From assembly GCF_014645695.1 (NCBI RefSeq), contig NZ_BMMF01000011.1, forward strand, positions 124,001 to 188,000: a stretch of 64,000 bases of DNA. Direction: 5' to 3'. The notes below the pieces were generated by a model that was not told the origin of the DNA, made no database searches, and worked only from the letters and a program-made list of their open reading frames with translations. The DNA is from Salinarimonas ramus. GTDB lineage: Bacteria; Pseudomonadota; Alphaproteobacteria; Rhizobiales; Beijerinckiaceae. Below, in pieces: positions 7,734-16,080 of the stretch (positions are counted from its first letter, which is position 1; each line of letters begins with the position of its first letter). The position numbers and the translations under genes are program-made.

Positions 7734-10628
7734 TCACGCCTCCTTGTCGCGTGCGGGCTCGACGACGCGCGGCGCCGCCATCGCACGGCCGCTGCCGCGT
7801 GCCGCGTCGTGGAACGGCGGCTCGTAGGGACCCTCCGGCACCGGCACGCGCTCCGCCTTGTGCTCGACGCGCGAGATCTGGAAGAGCGCGAGCAGCACCG
7901 TGCCGACGACCGTGAGGAAGACGCCGAGGTCGAAGGCCATGGCGGTGGCGAGCTCCACCTCGCCGACGAGCGGGATGTGGAAGTAATCGTACGACGACGT
8001 CAGGAACGGCGCCCCGAACAGGAAGGATGCGACGCCCGTGAGCCCCGCGATGATCACGCCCGCGCCGATCATGGCGTGCGGGTTGTAGCGCGCCCGCGCC
8101 GAGGCCCAGTCGAAGCCGGAGGCGATGTATTGCATGATCAGCGCGATGGCGACGACGAGGCCGGCGATGAAGCCCCCGCCGGGCTCGTTGTGGCCGCGCA
8201 GGAAGATGAAGATGCCCACCGTGATGGCGAGCGGCAGGATCACCCGCGTCGCGACGACGAGGGGCATGGGATGCGCGTCGCCCGACTTGCGGGTCGGCAG
8301 CATCGCCGCGAGCCGCCGCGCGGAGGCGCCCCGAAGGGCGGAATCCAGCATGGCGAAGATGGCGAGCGCGGCGATGCCGAGCACGATGATCTCGCCGAAC
8401 GTGTCCGTGCCGCGGAAGTCGACGAGGATGACGTTGACGATGTTGGTGCCGCCGCCGCCGGGCTTCGACTGCGCGATGTGGTATTCCGAGATCGAGGCGA
8501 CGTCGCGCGTCATCACGGCGTAGGCGAGGGCGGCGACGCCCAGGCCCGCCGTGATGGCGATGGCGGCGGAGCCGAAGCGGTTGGCGTTGCTGCGCTCCGG
8601 CGCGCCCTGGCGCGGCAGGAGGTTGAGCGCCAGGAGCAGGAGGATCGTGGTGACGACCTCCACCGAGATCTGCGTCAGCGCCAGGTCCGGCGCGGAGAAT
8701 TGCAGGAAGGCCACGGAAACGACGAGGCCGACCACGCTCGTCAGGACGAGCGTGAGGAGCCGGCTCGTATGCGCGACGACGACGGCGCCGCACACGGCGA
8801 CGAGGACCGCCCAGGCGACGATGGCCGGCGGGCTCGCCGGCAGCGTCGCGCGCGTGCCCGGCGCATGCCCGCCCTGGAGGAAGGCGACCGCGCCCACCGC
8901 CACGATCGAAGCCACGATGATGCCCGCATAGAGCTGGAGCGAGCCCGTCTGCGTCGCGCCGGTGAAGCCGCGCGCCGTGGAGACGAGGCCCGCGATGGTG
9001 CGGTCGAACATGGACTTCGCGTCGGGATGCGGCAGCCCCGCATGCGCCGCCGAGAGCGAGCGGTAGAGCGCGACCACGATCGTGCCGACGACGATCGCCG
9101 CGATCGACATGAACAGGGCAGGGGTCAGCCCGTGCCAGATGGCGAGGGAATAATAGGGCAGGGTATCCGTCTGCAGCACCGCCATGGAGGTGCGCGCCAC
9201 GATCGGGCCTGCGATCGGCGGCACGAGGCCGATGGCGACGACGAGGACGACGAGCAGCGCCACCGGCGCCCACATGCCGACCGGCGGATCGTGCGGGTGG
9301 TGCGGATAGCTCTGGCGCACCGGGCCCATGTAGGTGAACCAGGCCAGCCGCAGCGAATAGGCCACCGAGAACATCGCCGCGAGCGTCGCCAGCGCCGGAA
9401 CGAGATAGGGGATGCCGGTGAGCTCGGTGTGGGCGGCTTCCTCGAGCATCATCTCCTTCGACAGGAACCCGTTGAAGAAGGGCAGGCCCGCCATCGATGC
9501 GGCGGCGATCAGCGCGAGCACGCTCGAGATCGGCATGAGCTTGGCGAGCCCGCCGAGCTTGCGGATGTCGCGCGTGCCGGCCTCGTGGTCGACGATGCCC
9601 GCGCTCATGAAGAGCGCCGCCTTGAAGGTCGCGTGATTGAGGATGTGGAACATCGCCACGACGACGCCGATCTCGGTGCCGAAGCCGAGCAGCATCGTCA
9701 TCATGCCCAGATGCGAGACCGTGGAGAAGGCGAGCAGCGCCTTCAGGTCGTTCTTGAAGATGGCGATGAAGGCCGCGATCGCCATCGTGGCGAGGCCCAC
9801 CGGCGTGACGATCAGGAACCAGATGTCCGTTCCCGCAAGCGCCGGCCAGAAGCGGGCGAGCAGGAACACGCCCGCCTTCACCATGGTGGCGGAGTGGAGA
9901 TAGGCCGAGACCGGGGTCGGCGCCGCCATCGCGTGCGGCAGCCAGAAATGGAAGGGGAACTGGGCGGACTTGGTGAAGGCGCCGACCAGGATCAGCAGCA
10001 GAGCCGGCACGTAGAGCGGGTGCGCCTGGATGACCTCGCCGCGGGTGATGATCTCGGAAATGGCGTAGGTGCCGGCCGCCTCGCCGAGGAGCAGCATGCC
10101 GCCGATGAGCGCGAGCCCGCCGCCGCCCGTCACCGCGAGCGCCATGCGCGCGCCCTGGCGCCCCTCCGGCAGGTGGCGCCAATAGCCGATGAGGAGGAAG
10201 GACGAGAGGCTCGTCATCTCCCAGAAGACGAGGAAGAGCAGCGCGTTGTCCGAGAGCGCGATGCCGAGCATGGCGCTCTGGAAGAGCAGCAGGTAGGCGT
10301 AGAAGCGCCCCATCGGGTCCTGTCGCGCGAGGTAGTAGCGCGCGTAGAGGATGATCAGGAGCCCGATGCCGAGGATCAGCCCGGCGAAGAAGAAGCCCAG
10401 CCCGTCGACGAAGAACGAGAAGGAGAGGCCGAGCTGCGGAATCCAGGGCAGCTCCTGGCGCAGGACCTCGCCCGCGTAGACGCCCGGCAGATGCGACATC
10501 AGGAGCGCGAAGGAGCCGAGCGAGGCCGCGCCGGCCGTCGCCGCGCAGGCGTTGCGGCCCCAGCGGATGGTCACCGGAGCCAGGAGCGCGCCGAGGAGCG
10601 GCAGGAGGACGATGAGGGCGATGCTCAT
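7734..10628 (-). CDS. mrpA: MrpA-MrpB fusion (PhaAB), NuoL-like antiporter subunit
   Basis: First gene of the operon, 964 residues. The N-terminal two thirds is the NuoL-like MrpA core, shown by the conserved lysine/histidine helices TKSAQFPFHFWLPHAMAAPTPVSAYLHSATMVKAG (cut into family blocks) and AMFHILNHATFKAALFMSAG; a DUF4040-type segment with ALTQISVEVVTTILLLLALN follows. The last ~150 residues (ILPLAITVGIFIFLRGHNEPGGGF onward) are the MnhB domain, a separate gene in Bacillus but fused in Rhizobium-type Pha systems. The complex exchanges Na+ or K+ for protons and supports pH and salt tolerance. The ATG at 10628 has a GAGGTGG element about 13 bases upstream. Confidence 0.96.
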   Translation of the reverse strand: MSIALIVLLPLLGALLAPVTIRWGRNACAATAGAASLGSFALLMSHLPGVYAGEVLRQELPWIPQLGLSFSFFVDGLGFFFAGLILGIGLLIILYARYYLARQDPMGRFYAYLLLFQSAMLGIALSDNALLFLVFWEMTSLSSFLLIGYWRHLPEGRQGARMALAVTGGGGLALIGGMLLLGEAAGTYAISEIITRGEVIQAHPLYVPALLLILVGAFTKSAQFPFHFWLPHAMAAPTPVSAYLHSATMVKAGVFLLARFWPALAGTDIWFLIVTPVGLATMAIAAFIAIFKNDLKALLAFSTVSHLGMMTMLLGFGTEIGVVVAMFHILNHATFKAALFMSAGIVDHEAGTRDIRKLGGLAKLMPISSVLALIAAASMAGLPFFNGFLSKEMMLEEAAHTELTGIPYLVPALATLAAMFSVAYSLRLAWFTYMGPVRQSYPHHPHDPPVGMWAPVALLVVLVVAIGLVPPIAGPIVARTSMAVLQTDTLPYYSLAIWHGLTPALFMSIAAIVVGTIVVALYRSLSAAHAGLPHPDAKSMFDRTIAGLVSTARGFTGATQTGSLQLYAGIIVASIVAVGAVAFLQGGHAPGTRATLPASPPAIVAWAVLVAVCGAVVVAHTSRLLTLVLTSVVGLVVSVAFLQFSAPDLALTQISVEVVTTILLLLALNLLPRQGAPERSNANRFGSAAIAITAGLGVAALAYAVMTRDVASISEYHIAQSKPGGGGTNIVNVILVDFRGTDTFGEIIVLGIAALAIFAMLDSALRGASARRLAAMLPTRKSGDAHPMPLVVATRVILPLAITVGIFIFLRGHNEPGGGFIAGLVVAIALIMQYIASGFDWASARARYNPHAMIGAGVIIAGLTGVASFLFGAPFLTSSYDYFHIPLVGEVELATAMAFDLGVFLTVVGTVLLALFQISRVEHKAERVPVPEGPYEPPFHDAARGSGRAMAAPRVVEPARDKEA

Positions 10629-10959
10629 GTGGGCGTCGGGCCACCTCTGTTCGCGGGCGTGGTGGGGCTCGGGTAGCGGAACGGCTTCGTTTGCGCCTGC
10701 CCGTCACCGGCTTTCGCCCTGCGGCGCCCGGTCGGCATGCGCGAACGCCCGCGCGCGGCCGGCGACGCGCCCGCGCGACCGCCCCCGCAATACGGTCTGC
10801 CCCCATGGCGCGCAAGCGATTTCCACGCCGGCGCGGCGGGTGATCCGCCCCTGTCCACCGTTCGACGAACCCCGTCCCCCGCCTTCGGCCTTGACGCGCA
10901 GGGTGCGCGGCGCCGAATGCTGATGCGTCGGATTTTAGCCGAGGAGAGTTTTACGCGCC
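10629..10959. other. Divergent intergenic region, mrp operon / hydrolase
   Basis: 331 bases between the mrpA start (reverse) and the alpha/beta hydrolase start (forward). It must hold both promoters. A TTGACG at 10891-10896 could be a -35 for the hydrolase, but nothing like CTATAT or TATAAT is found 16-18 bases downstream. No convincing small gene, RNA or terminator was seen. Confidence 0.5.
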
Positions 10960-11952
10960 ATGAACGACACCGAGAGCGCCGCCCCGGCCGCCCCGGCCTC
11001 CACCAATGCCGCGGACACCTACGCCTCGCATTTCGTGCGCGCCGGCGACGGGCTGCGCCTGCACGTGCGCGTCTACGGCGGATCGAGCGCCGCGCTCCCC
11101 GTCGTCTGCCTGCCCGGCCTCGCGCGCAACGCGCAGGACTTCCACGATCTCGCGCTTCGCCTCGCCCGCGACCCGAAGCGCCCGCGCCGGGTGCTCGCCC
11201 TCGATTATCGAGGCCGCGGCCTCTCCGAGCGCGACCCCGATCCCGCCCGTTACGACGTCGGCGTCGAGATGCAGGACGTGCTGGCCGTGCTCGCCGCCCT
11301 CGACGTACCGCACGCGGCCTTCGTCGGCACCTCGCGGGGCGGGCTGATCACCATGGCGCTCGCGGCGACGCGGCCCGCCTGCCTGCGCGCCGTCGTCTTG
11401 AACGACATCGGCCCGGTGATCGACGGCAAGGGGCTCATCCGCATCCGCGGCTATGTCGGCAAGCTGCCGACGCCGAAGGGCTGGCCCGAGGCCGTCGACG
11501 CGCTGAAGCGTCTCCAGGGCGCGCAATTCCCCGGCCTCGACGAGGCGGGATGGACGGCGCTCGCGCGGGGCACGTGGACCGAGCGCGAGGACGGAACGCT
11601 CGCGCTCTCCTACGATCCCGCTCTGATGAAGAGCCTCGAGGCGCTCGACCTCGAGCGCTCGCCGCCGCCGCTCTGGCCGCTCTTCGAGGCGCTCGGCCAC
11701 CTGCCGGTCCTGACGATCCGGGGCGAGCATTCCGACATCCTCTCGCGCGAGACCCTCGCCGAGATGGGCGAACGGCATCCGCGTCACGAGGCCGAGAACG
11801 TCTCGGGCGAGGGGCACGCGCCGCTGCTGCGGGGCGCGCTCGCCGATCGGATCGCGGATTTCATCGCCGCGGCGGAAGCGGATGCAGGGCGGTCGCGGCG
11901 AGATCCGCCTGCTGCGATCCGGGCCGAGGAGCCGCGTCTGCCTCGGACGTAG
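10960..11952 (+). CDS. Alpha/beta-fold hydrolase
   Basis: 330-residue serine hydrolase of unknown substrate. Residues about 45-85 give the strand/oxyanion region (VVCLPGLARNAQDF) and LALDYRGRGLSERDPDP; the nucleophile elbow is GTSRGG (Ser near residue 125), the acid is probably in TIRGEHSDILS, and the histidine in SGEGHAPLL near residue 286. The order Ser-Asp-His is canonical. The last ~25 residues (after FIAAAEADAG) lie antisense to the 3' end of the neighbouring gene and are unlike normal hydrolase tails. An AGGAGAG-like element (GAGGAGAG) precedes the ATG by about 10 bases. Confidence 0.88.
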   Translation: MNDTESAAPAAPASTNAADTYASHFVRAGDGLRLHVRVYGGSSAALPVVCLPGLARNAQDFHDLALRLARDPKRPRRVLALDYRGRGLSERDPDPARYDVGVEMQDVLAVLAALDVPHAAFVGTSRGGLITMALAATRPACLRAVVLNDIGPVIDGKGLIRIRGYVGKLPTPKGWPEAVDALKRLQGAQFPGLDEAGWTALARGTWTEREDGTLALSYDPALMKSLEALDLERSPPPLWPLFEALGHLPVLTIRGEHSDILSRETLAEMGERHPRHEAENVSGEGHAPLLRGALADRIADFIAAAEADAGRSRRDPPAAIRAEEPRLPRT

Positions 11953-12685
11953 CCGCCTCGGCGGTCGCGACCGGGGTCGGCGCGGCGGCGCGGGCGGGGA
12001 CGGGGGCGATCATCGGCTCGGGCGTGGGCTGCGGCGTCTCCACCGCGAGCTCGGCCGTCCAGCCCTCGGGCAGGCGCACGCGCATCTCGTCCTCGATGCG
12101 CTCGCGCGCCTGCGGGTAGAGCGCGCGCCCATCGAGCGCGAGGACGTTCGCGGCGAGCCGCGCCTCGCCCTCGGCGAGGCGGGCCAGCGCCGAGAGCGCG
12201 ACCGCCGCGACGGGGGGCGGGGTCGCCTCGGCCTGCGGATCGACGACGAGCTCGCTCACCACGGGCTCGGCGACGAAGCGAGCGCGCGCGGCGATGAGGA
12301 TGGCGGAGCGCTCCGCCTCGTCCGGCACGGCGCCGACGAGGCGAAGCCCGTCTGCGTCGCGCAGGGCGCGGAAGGGCGAGGGCCGGGGCGGGGCGGCGGC
12401 GACGACCGGCTCGACGGCAGCCGGCTCGACGGTGGCCGGCTCGGAGGCGACGGCGTCCTCGGCCGCGCCGTCCGGCGTCTCGGTCGCGGCGACGTCGTCG
12501 CTCGCTTCCGCGTCGGCGGGCGGCGCGCCGTTCAGGGAGCCCGTGGCGACCGGGTCCTGCGGCGCCGAGGCTGTTCCTCCAGCAGGAACGAGCCACAGGA
12601 GGGCGGCGAGCGCGGTCGCGGCACCGGCGAGAGCCGTGCCCGCGAGCGCCAGGCGAGGCGTACGCGTCATCGAGGCTGTCCCCAT
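11861..12685 (-). CDS. OmpA-family-like periplasmic protein with BON-like repeats, no OmpA domain
   Basis: 274 residues with an N-terminal hydrophobic anchor or signal (LALAGTALAGAATALAALLWLV), an acidic Ala/Pro/Glu-rich linker (about 40-90), then a BON-like segment FRALRDADGLRLVGAVPDEAERSAI and a second half ending in MRVRLPEGWTAELAVETP. This arrangement matches the N-terminal half of alphaproteobacterial OmpA-family proteins, which normally continue into a peptidoglycan-binding OmpA domain. Here a Pro/Ala tail ends the protein, so it is either a short variant or truncated. AGGGGAA lies 8 bases before the ATG at 12685; the ATG at 12670 is an alternative. It overlaps the hydrolase 3' end by 92 bases, tail to tail. 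Confidence 0.6.
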   Translation of the reverse strand: MGTASMTRTPRLALAGTALAGAATALAALLWLVPAGGTASAPQDPVATGSLNGAPPADAEASDDVAATETPDGAAEDAVASEPATVEPAAVEPVVAAAPPRPSPFRALRDADGLRLVGAVPDEAERSAILIAARARFVAEPVVSELVVDPQAEATPPPVAAVALSALARLAEGEARLAANVLALDGRALYPQARERIEDEMRVRLPEGWTAELAVETPQPTPEPMIAPVPARAAAPTPVATAEAATSEADAAPRPGSQQADLAATALHPLPPRR

Positions 12686-12780
12686 CGGCGCGTTCCCCTG
12701 CGCCGTCGTTGGCGTTGCGGCTCTCTTGTCGCCCGCGAGAGTGACGAAAGCGAGGCGTCGCGTCAGTGTTCGATCTGTCC

Positions 12781-13149
12781 TCAGGCGGCGGCCTTGGCGG
12801 TCCCGACCACGGCGACGGTGCGCATCTGGTAGTCCGGCGCCACGTCCGCGAAGGAGAGCACCGGCAGCTCGACCTTGTGCTGCTTGAGGACGCGCCTGAG
12901 CTGTCGGCGCAGGTCCGCGGGCGTCATCAGGCACAGCGGCACGCCCTCGCGGGCGTTCTCCTCCATGCGCTTGCGGACCAGGTCGACCACCTTCTTGACC
13001 GTCGCCTCCGCGGTGCGCAGGGCCGTGGCGTCGGAGCTCGCGATCTTGCGCATGGCGGTTTCGACGTCGGGGCCCAGCACGAGGGCTTCGATCACCTGGT
13101 TGCCGTCGGCCTCGCCGTCGTCTTCGGCTACGCCGACGACATCGTCTGG
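12781..13149 (-). pseudogene. C-terminal fragment of FlhA/SctV (type III export gate)
   Basis: The reverse frame encodes about 120 residues, after a stop at 13150-13152, that resemble the last part of FHIPEP-family export proteins. The key stretch is LCLMTPADLRRQLRRVLKQ followed by ELPVLSFADVAP and MRTVAVVG, matching the end of FlhA/SctV (cf. LLxSPxLRRxLRRLLE…LPVLSYxEIxP…VxxVG). Full FlhA is near 700 residues, so the eight-helix membrane part and most of the cytoplasmic domain are missing. The first possible start is a GTG at 13095 with no Shine-Dalgarno. Its 5' border abuts the SctU/FlhB-like fragment on the other strand. Flagellar or injectisome origin cannot be decided. Confidence 0.7.
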
Positions 13150-13619
13150 TCATCGGCTGCGTGCTCCTCGTTCTGTTCGCCGCCATCGACTACGCCATCC
13201 AGCGCTGGCTCTTCATCCGCGACAACCGCATGACCCTCACGGAGGTGAAGCGCGAGATGAGGGAGAATTACGGCGACCCGCACGTGCGCGGAGAGCGAAG
13301 AGCCGAGCGCAAGCGCATCGCCCAGTCGGCAGGCCTCGTGGGGCCCAACTCCGCCAATTTCTGGATCGAGGGCCCCGACGGCGCCATCGGCATCGCCTAC
13401 AAGCCGGAGCTCTCCGGCGTTCCCGTCGTCGCCGCCAAGGCCACGGGCGAGAACGCGCGGACCTTCCTCGCGACCGCGCGGGAGAACGGCATCGCCATCA
13501 CGCAGGCGCCCGACGTGTTCCCGATCCTCGTCGAGAAGGGGAAGGTGGGCGATGCGATCCCGCGCGACACGTTCCAGCGGATCGCCCAGCTGCTGGTGCG
13601 CGCCGGCTTCTCCGGCTGA
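13146..13619 (+). pseudogene. C-terminal fragment of FlhB/SctU (type III export switch), NPTH motif lost
   Basis: The forward frame resembles the end of FlhB/SctU from the last part of the final membrane helix onward: LLVLFAAIDYAIQRWLF, then RMTLTEVKREMRENYGDPHV (family RMSxxEVKxExKxxEGDPxV), then VPVVAAKATGENARTF and the C-terminal IPRDTFQRIAQLLV. The first three helices are absent. The autocleavage loop NPTH, essential in active family members, reads IEGPDG here (around 13365-13382), so self-cleavage is not expected. The first candidate start is a GTG at 13161 without a ribosome site. The reading frame is otherwise intact, so recent decay or retention for another role are both possible. Confidence 0.7.
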
Positions 13620-13729
13620 CCCCCGCCCTTGCGAAAGGTCAATGCGCGGCGCGGCGGCCGGTCGCAGCCTCGTGGACGAGCCGGGCTCGGGCGCGCCGCC
13701 CGCGTCGGCGCATGAGAGGAAACGCCCCC

Positions 13730-14548
13730 ATGATCAAGGACATCCTCGTCGTCCCGACCAATGCCGGCGATGCGCTCGGCCCCTTCGCGGCCGCGCTCGC
13801 GCAGGACCACGGCGCCGCCGTGCGGATCGCCGCCCCGGCCTTCGACATGATCTCGCCGACCTACGTCGTCCCGGAGATGCCCGTCGAGATCCTCGACAAC
13901 GCCCGCGAGGCCGCGCGTGCCGAGGCCCGCGCCCGGGCCGAGGGAGTCGCTTCGCGCTTGCGCGAGGCCGGCATCGACCCGCGTACCGAGGTGATCTCCG
14001 GCAGCTTCGACGCCTGCTCGCACGAGCTCCAGCGCCGGGCGCGCTATTGCGATCTCGTGGTCGTCGAGCAGGCGTCGGCGCGCGAGCGCGAGGGCGAGGC
14101 GGCGTTGGCGGAGGCGCTGCTCTTCGGCGCGGGCCGGCCGATCCTCCACGTGCCCTACGTCCAGAAGACGCCGCTTTCCTACGATCACGCCCTCGTCGCC
14201 TGGGACGAGAGCCAGACGGCGGCGCGCGCGCTCGGCGCGGCGCTGCCCTTCCTCGCGCGCACGCGCTCCGTCGAGGTGGTCTCCATCGAGGACGGGCGCC
14301 GGCCGGGCACGGCGGATCCGGAGGCCTACGCCCGCCACCTCGCCGCCCACGGGGTTCGCGCCCGCGGCCGGCGCATCGCGAGCGTGGGCGACATCGCCGA
14401 CACGCTGCTCTCGCACGCCGCCGACATGGGCGCCGACTATCTCGCCATGGGCGGCTACGGCCATTCGCGCCTGCGCGAGTTCGTGCTGGGCGGCGCCACC
14501 CGCGGCATCCTGCGGGCGATGACCGTGCCCGTCGTGATGATGCATTGA
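13730..14548 (+). CDS. Universal stress protein, UspA family (tandem)
   Basis: 272 residues, the size of a double-domain Usp. The first half begins MIKDILVVPTNAGDALGPF; the second half contains YDHALVAWDESQTAARAL and ends with MGADYLAMGGYGHSRLREFVLGG (GGYG plus nine residues plus GG), close to the ATP-binding G2xG9xG(S/T) signature. Only the second half keeps that motif, so ATP is probably bound by one half. GAGAGGAAA lies 8-10 bases before the ATG. The neighbour is the Trk potassium system, convergent, which would fit a stress role but is not proof. Confidence 0.9.
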   Translation: MIKDILVVPTNAGDALGPFAAALAQDHGAAVRIAAPAFDMISPTYVVPEMPVEILDNAREAARAEARARAEGVASRLREAGIDPRTEVISGSFDACSHELQRRARYCDLVVVEQASAREREGEAALAEALLFGAGRPILHVPYVQKTPLSYDHALVAWDESQTAARALGAALPFLARTRSVEVVSIEDGRRPGTADPEAYARHLAAHGVRARGRRIASVGDIADTLLSHAADMGADYLAMGGYGHSRLREFVLGGATRGILRAMTVPVVMMH

Positions 14549-14588
14549 AGGGCGCGGGACGGCGCGCTTCTCTACGCGCTGGCGGGGA

Positions 14589-16076
14589 TCACCCCCGCCA
14601 GAAGCGCGGCATGAACAGGATCAGCACGGTGAACAGCTCCAGGCGCCCCAGCAGCATGGCGAAGGCGAGCACCCATTTCACCGGATCCGGCAGCGGGCCG
14701 AACGTGCCCGCGGGTCCGATGATGGGGCCGAGCCCCGGGCCGACGTTCGAGAGGGCGGACACGGCGGCGGACGCGCTCGTGAGGAAGTCGAGGTCGAAGG
14801 CCATCAGGACGATTGTGATGACCGAGTAGCACACGAAGAAGAGCGAGAAGAACACCACCACCGAGGCGACGACGTCGTCCGGCAGCGCGCGCCCGGCATA
14901 GGAGCGGGGAAACACGCCGCGGGGGTAGAGCAGGTGCAGGAAGTGGCTGTGGAGGAGCCGGGCCATCACCTCGTAGCGGAAGATCTTCACGCCGCCGGCG
15001 GTCGAGCCCGTGCAGCCGCCGACGAACATGAGCCCGAAGAAGACGCCCACCGCGACGTTGCCCCACGCACCGTAATCGGTGGAGGCGAAGCCCGTCGTGG
15101 TGACGACGGAGACGACGTTCATCGCCGCGTGGCGGATGGCGTCGCCCAGCTCGTAGCGCTCGGAGGAGACGAGCCACAGGCTCATCAGCGCGATGACGAC
15201 GGCGAGGAAGCCGAACAGGACCCGCACCTGGCTGTTGCGCAGCGTGTCGAGCTGGCCCTGGAAGAGGCGCACGTAGAGCACGAACGGCACCGCGCCGGCG
15301 AGCATGCCGACGATGGCGATCCAGTGCACCGCGGGCGTCGTCCAATTGCCGAGCGAGTTGTCGTGGGTGGAGAAGCCGGCCGTCGAGATGGTGGTGAGCG
15401 CATGCGCCAGGGCGTCGAAGGGCGTCATGCCCGCGAGCCAGTAGGCGACGGCGCACAGGGCGGTGAAGCCGAGATAGAGCGAGACGATGGCGGTGGCGAT
15501 CTCGCGCACCCGCGGCAGCACCTTCTCGGAGCGGTCCGAGCTCTCGGTTCGGAAGAGCTGCATGCCGCCCACACCGAGCGCCGGCAGGATGGCGATGGCG
15601 GTGGCGATGATGCCGATGCCGCCCATCCATTGGAGCAGCGCGCGCCAGATCAGCACGCCGGGCGGAGCGTCCTGGAGGCCCACGATCACCGTCGCGCCCG
15701 TCGTGGTGAGGCCCGACACCGCCTCGAAGAAGGCGTTGGTGAAGCTGTCGCGCAGCTGCGCGTAATCCGAGAAGTAGAGCGGCAGCGCTGCGAACAAAGC
15801 CACCGTGAGCCAGGTGAGCGGCGTGAGCACGAAGGCCTGGCGCAGCGTCAGCCCGCCGGCGAGCTTCGTGCGCGAGATCGACACGAGGCCCGCGCCGAAG
15901 GCGGCGGTGACCGCGCTCGAGAGCGCGAAGGCGCGCCAATCCTCGTTGCGCGCGAACAGGTCGAAGGCGGCGGGGATGAGCATCGCCGCCGAGAGCGCGA
16001 GCAGCATGCCGCCGACCAGCATCATGATCGGCCGGAACGCGGGGGGCGCCCAGGTGTCGATGGAGACGCGCGCCAT
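14589..16076 (-). CDS. trkH: TrkH, potassium uptake channel subunit
   Basis: 495-residue integral membrane protein of the TrkH/KtrB family. The four pore loops each show the selectivity-filter glycine: GLTTTGATV, STAGFSTHD, VTTTGFAST and SNVGPGLG. MLFVGGCTGSTAGGVKIFR marks the family. It follows trkA with a 4-base gap, so the gate and regulator are co-transcribed. Potassium uptake is driven by the proton motive force and/or gated by nucleotide binding to TrkA. Confidence 0.97.
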   Translation of the reverse strand: MARVSIDTWAPPAFRPIMMLVGGMLLALSAAMLIPAAFDLFARNEDWRAFALSSAVTAAFGAGLVSISRTKLAGGLTLRQAFVLTPLTWLTVALFAALPLYFSDYAQLRDSFTNAFFEAVSGLTTTGATVIVGLQDAPPGVLIWRALLQWMGGIGIIATAIAILPALGVGGMQLFRTESSDRSEKVLPRVREIATAIVSLYLGFTALCAVAYWLAGMTPFDALAHALTTISTAGFSTHDNSLGNWTTPAVHWIAIVGMLAGAVPFVLYVRLFQGQLDTLRNSQVRVLFGFLAVVIALMSLWLVSSERYELGDAIRHAAMNVVSVVTTTGFASTDYGAWGNVAVGVFFGLMFVGGCTGSTAGGVKIFRYEVMARLLHSHFLHLLYPRGVFPRSYAGRALPDDVVASVVVFFSLFFVCYSVITIVLMAFDLDFLTSASAAVSALSNVGPGLGPIIGPAGTFGPLPDPVKWVLAFAMLLGRLELFTVLILFMPRFWRG

Positions 16077-16080
16077 CCGG

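Noticed and set aside
7695-10676. Forward-strand open frame of about 990 codons over mrpA and mrpC
   Set aside because: Antisense to the MrpAB membrane protein, Arg/Asp/His-rich, no family similarity.
10891-10919. TTGACG as a promoter for the alpha/beta hydrolase
   Set aside because: No acceptable -10 box at 16-18 bases; could be chance.
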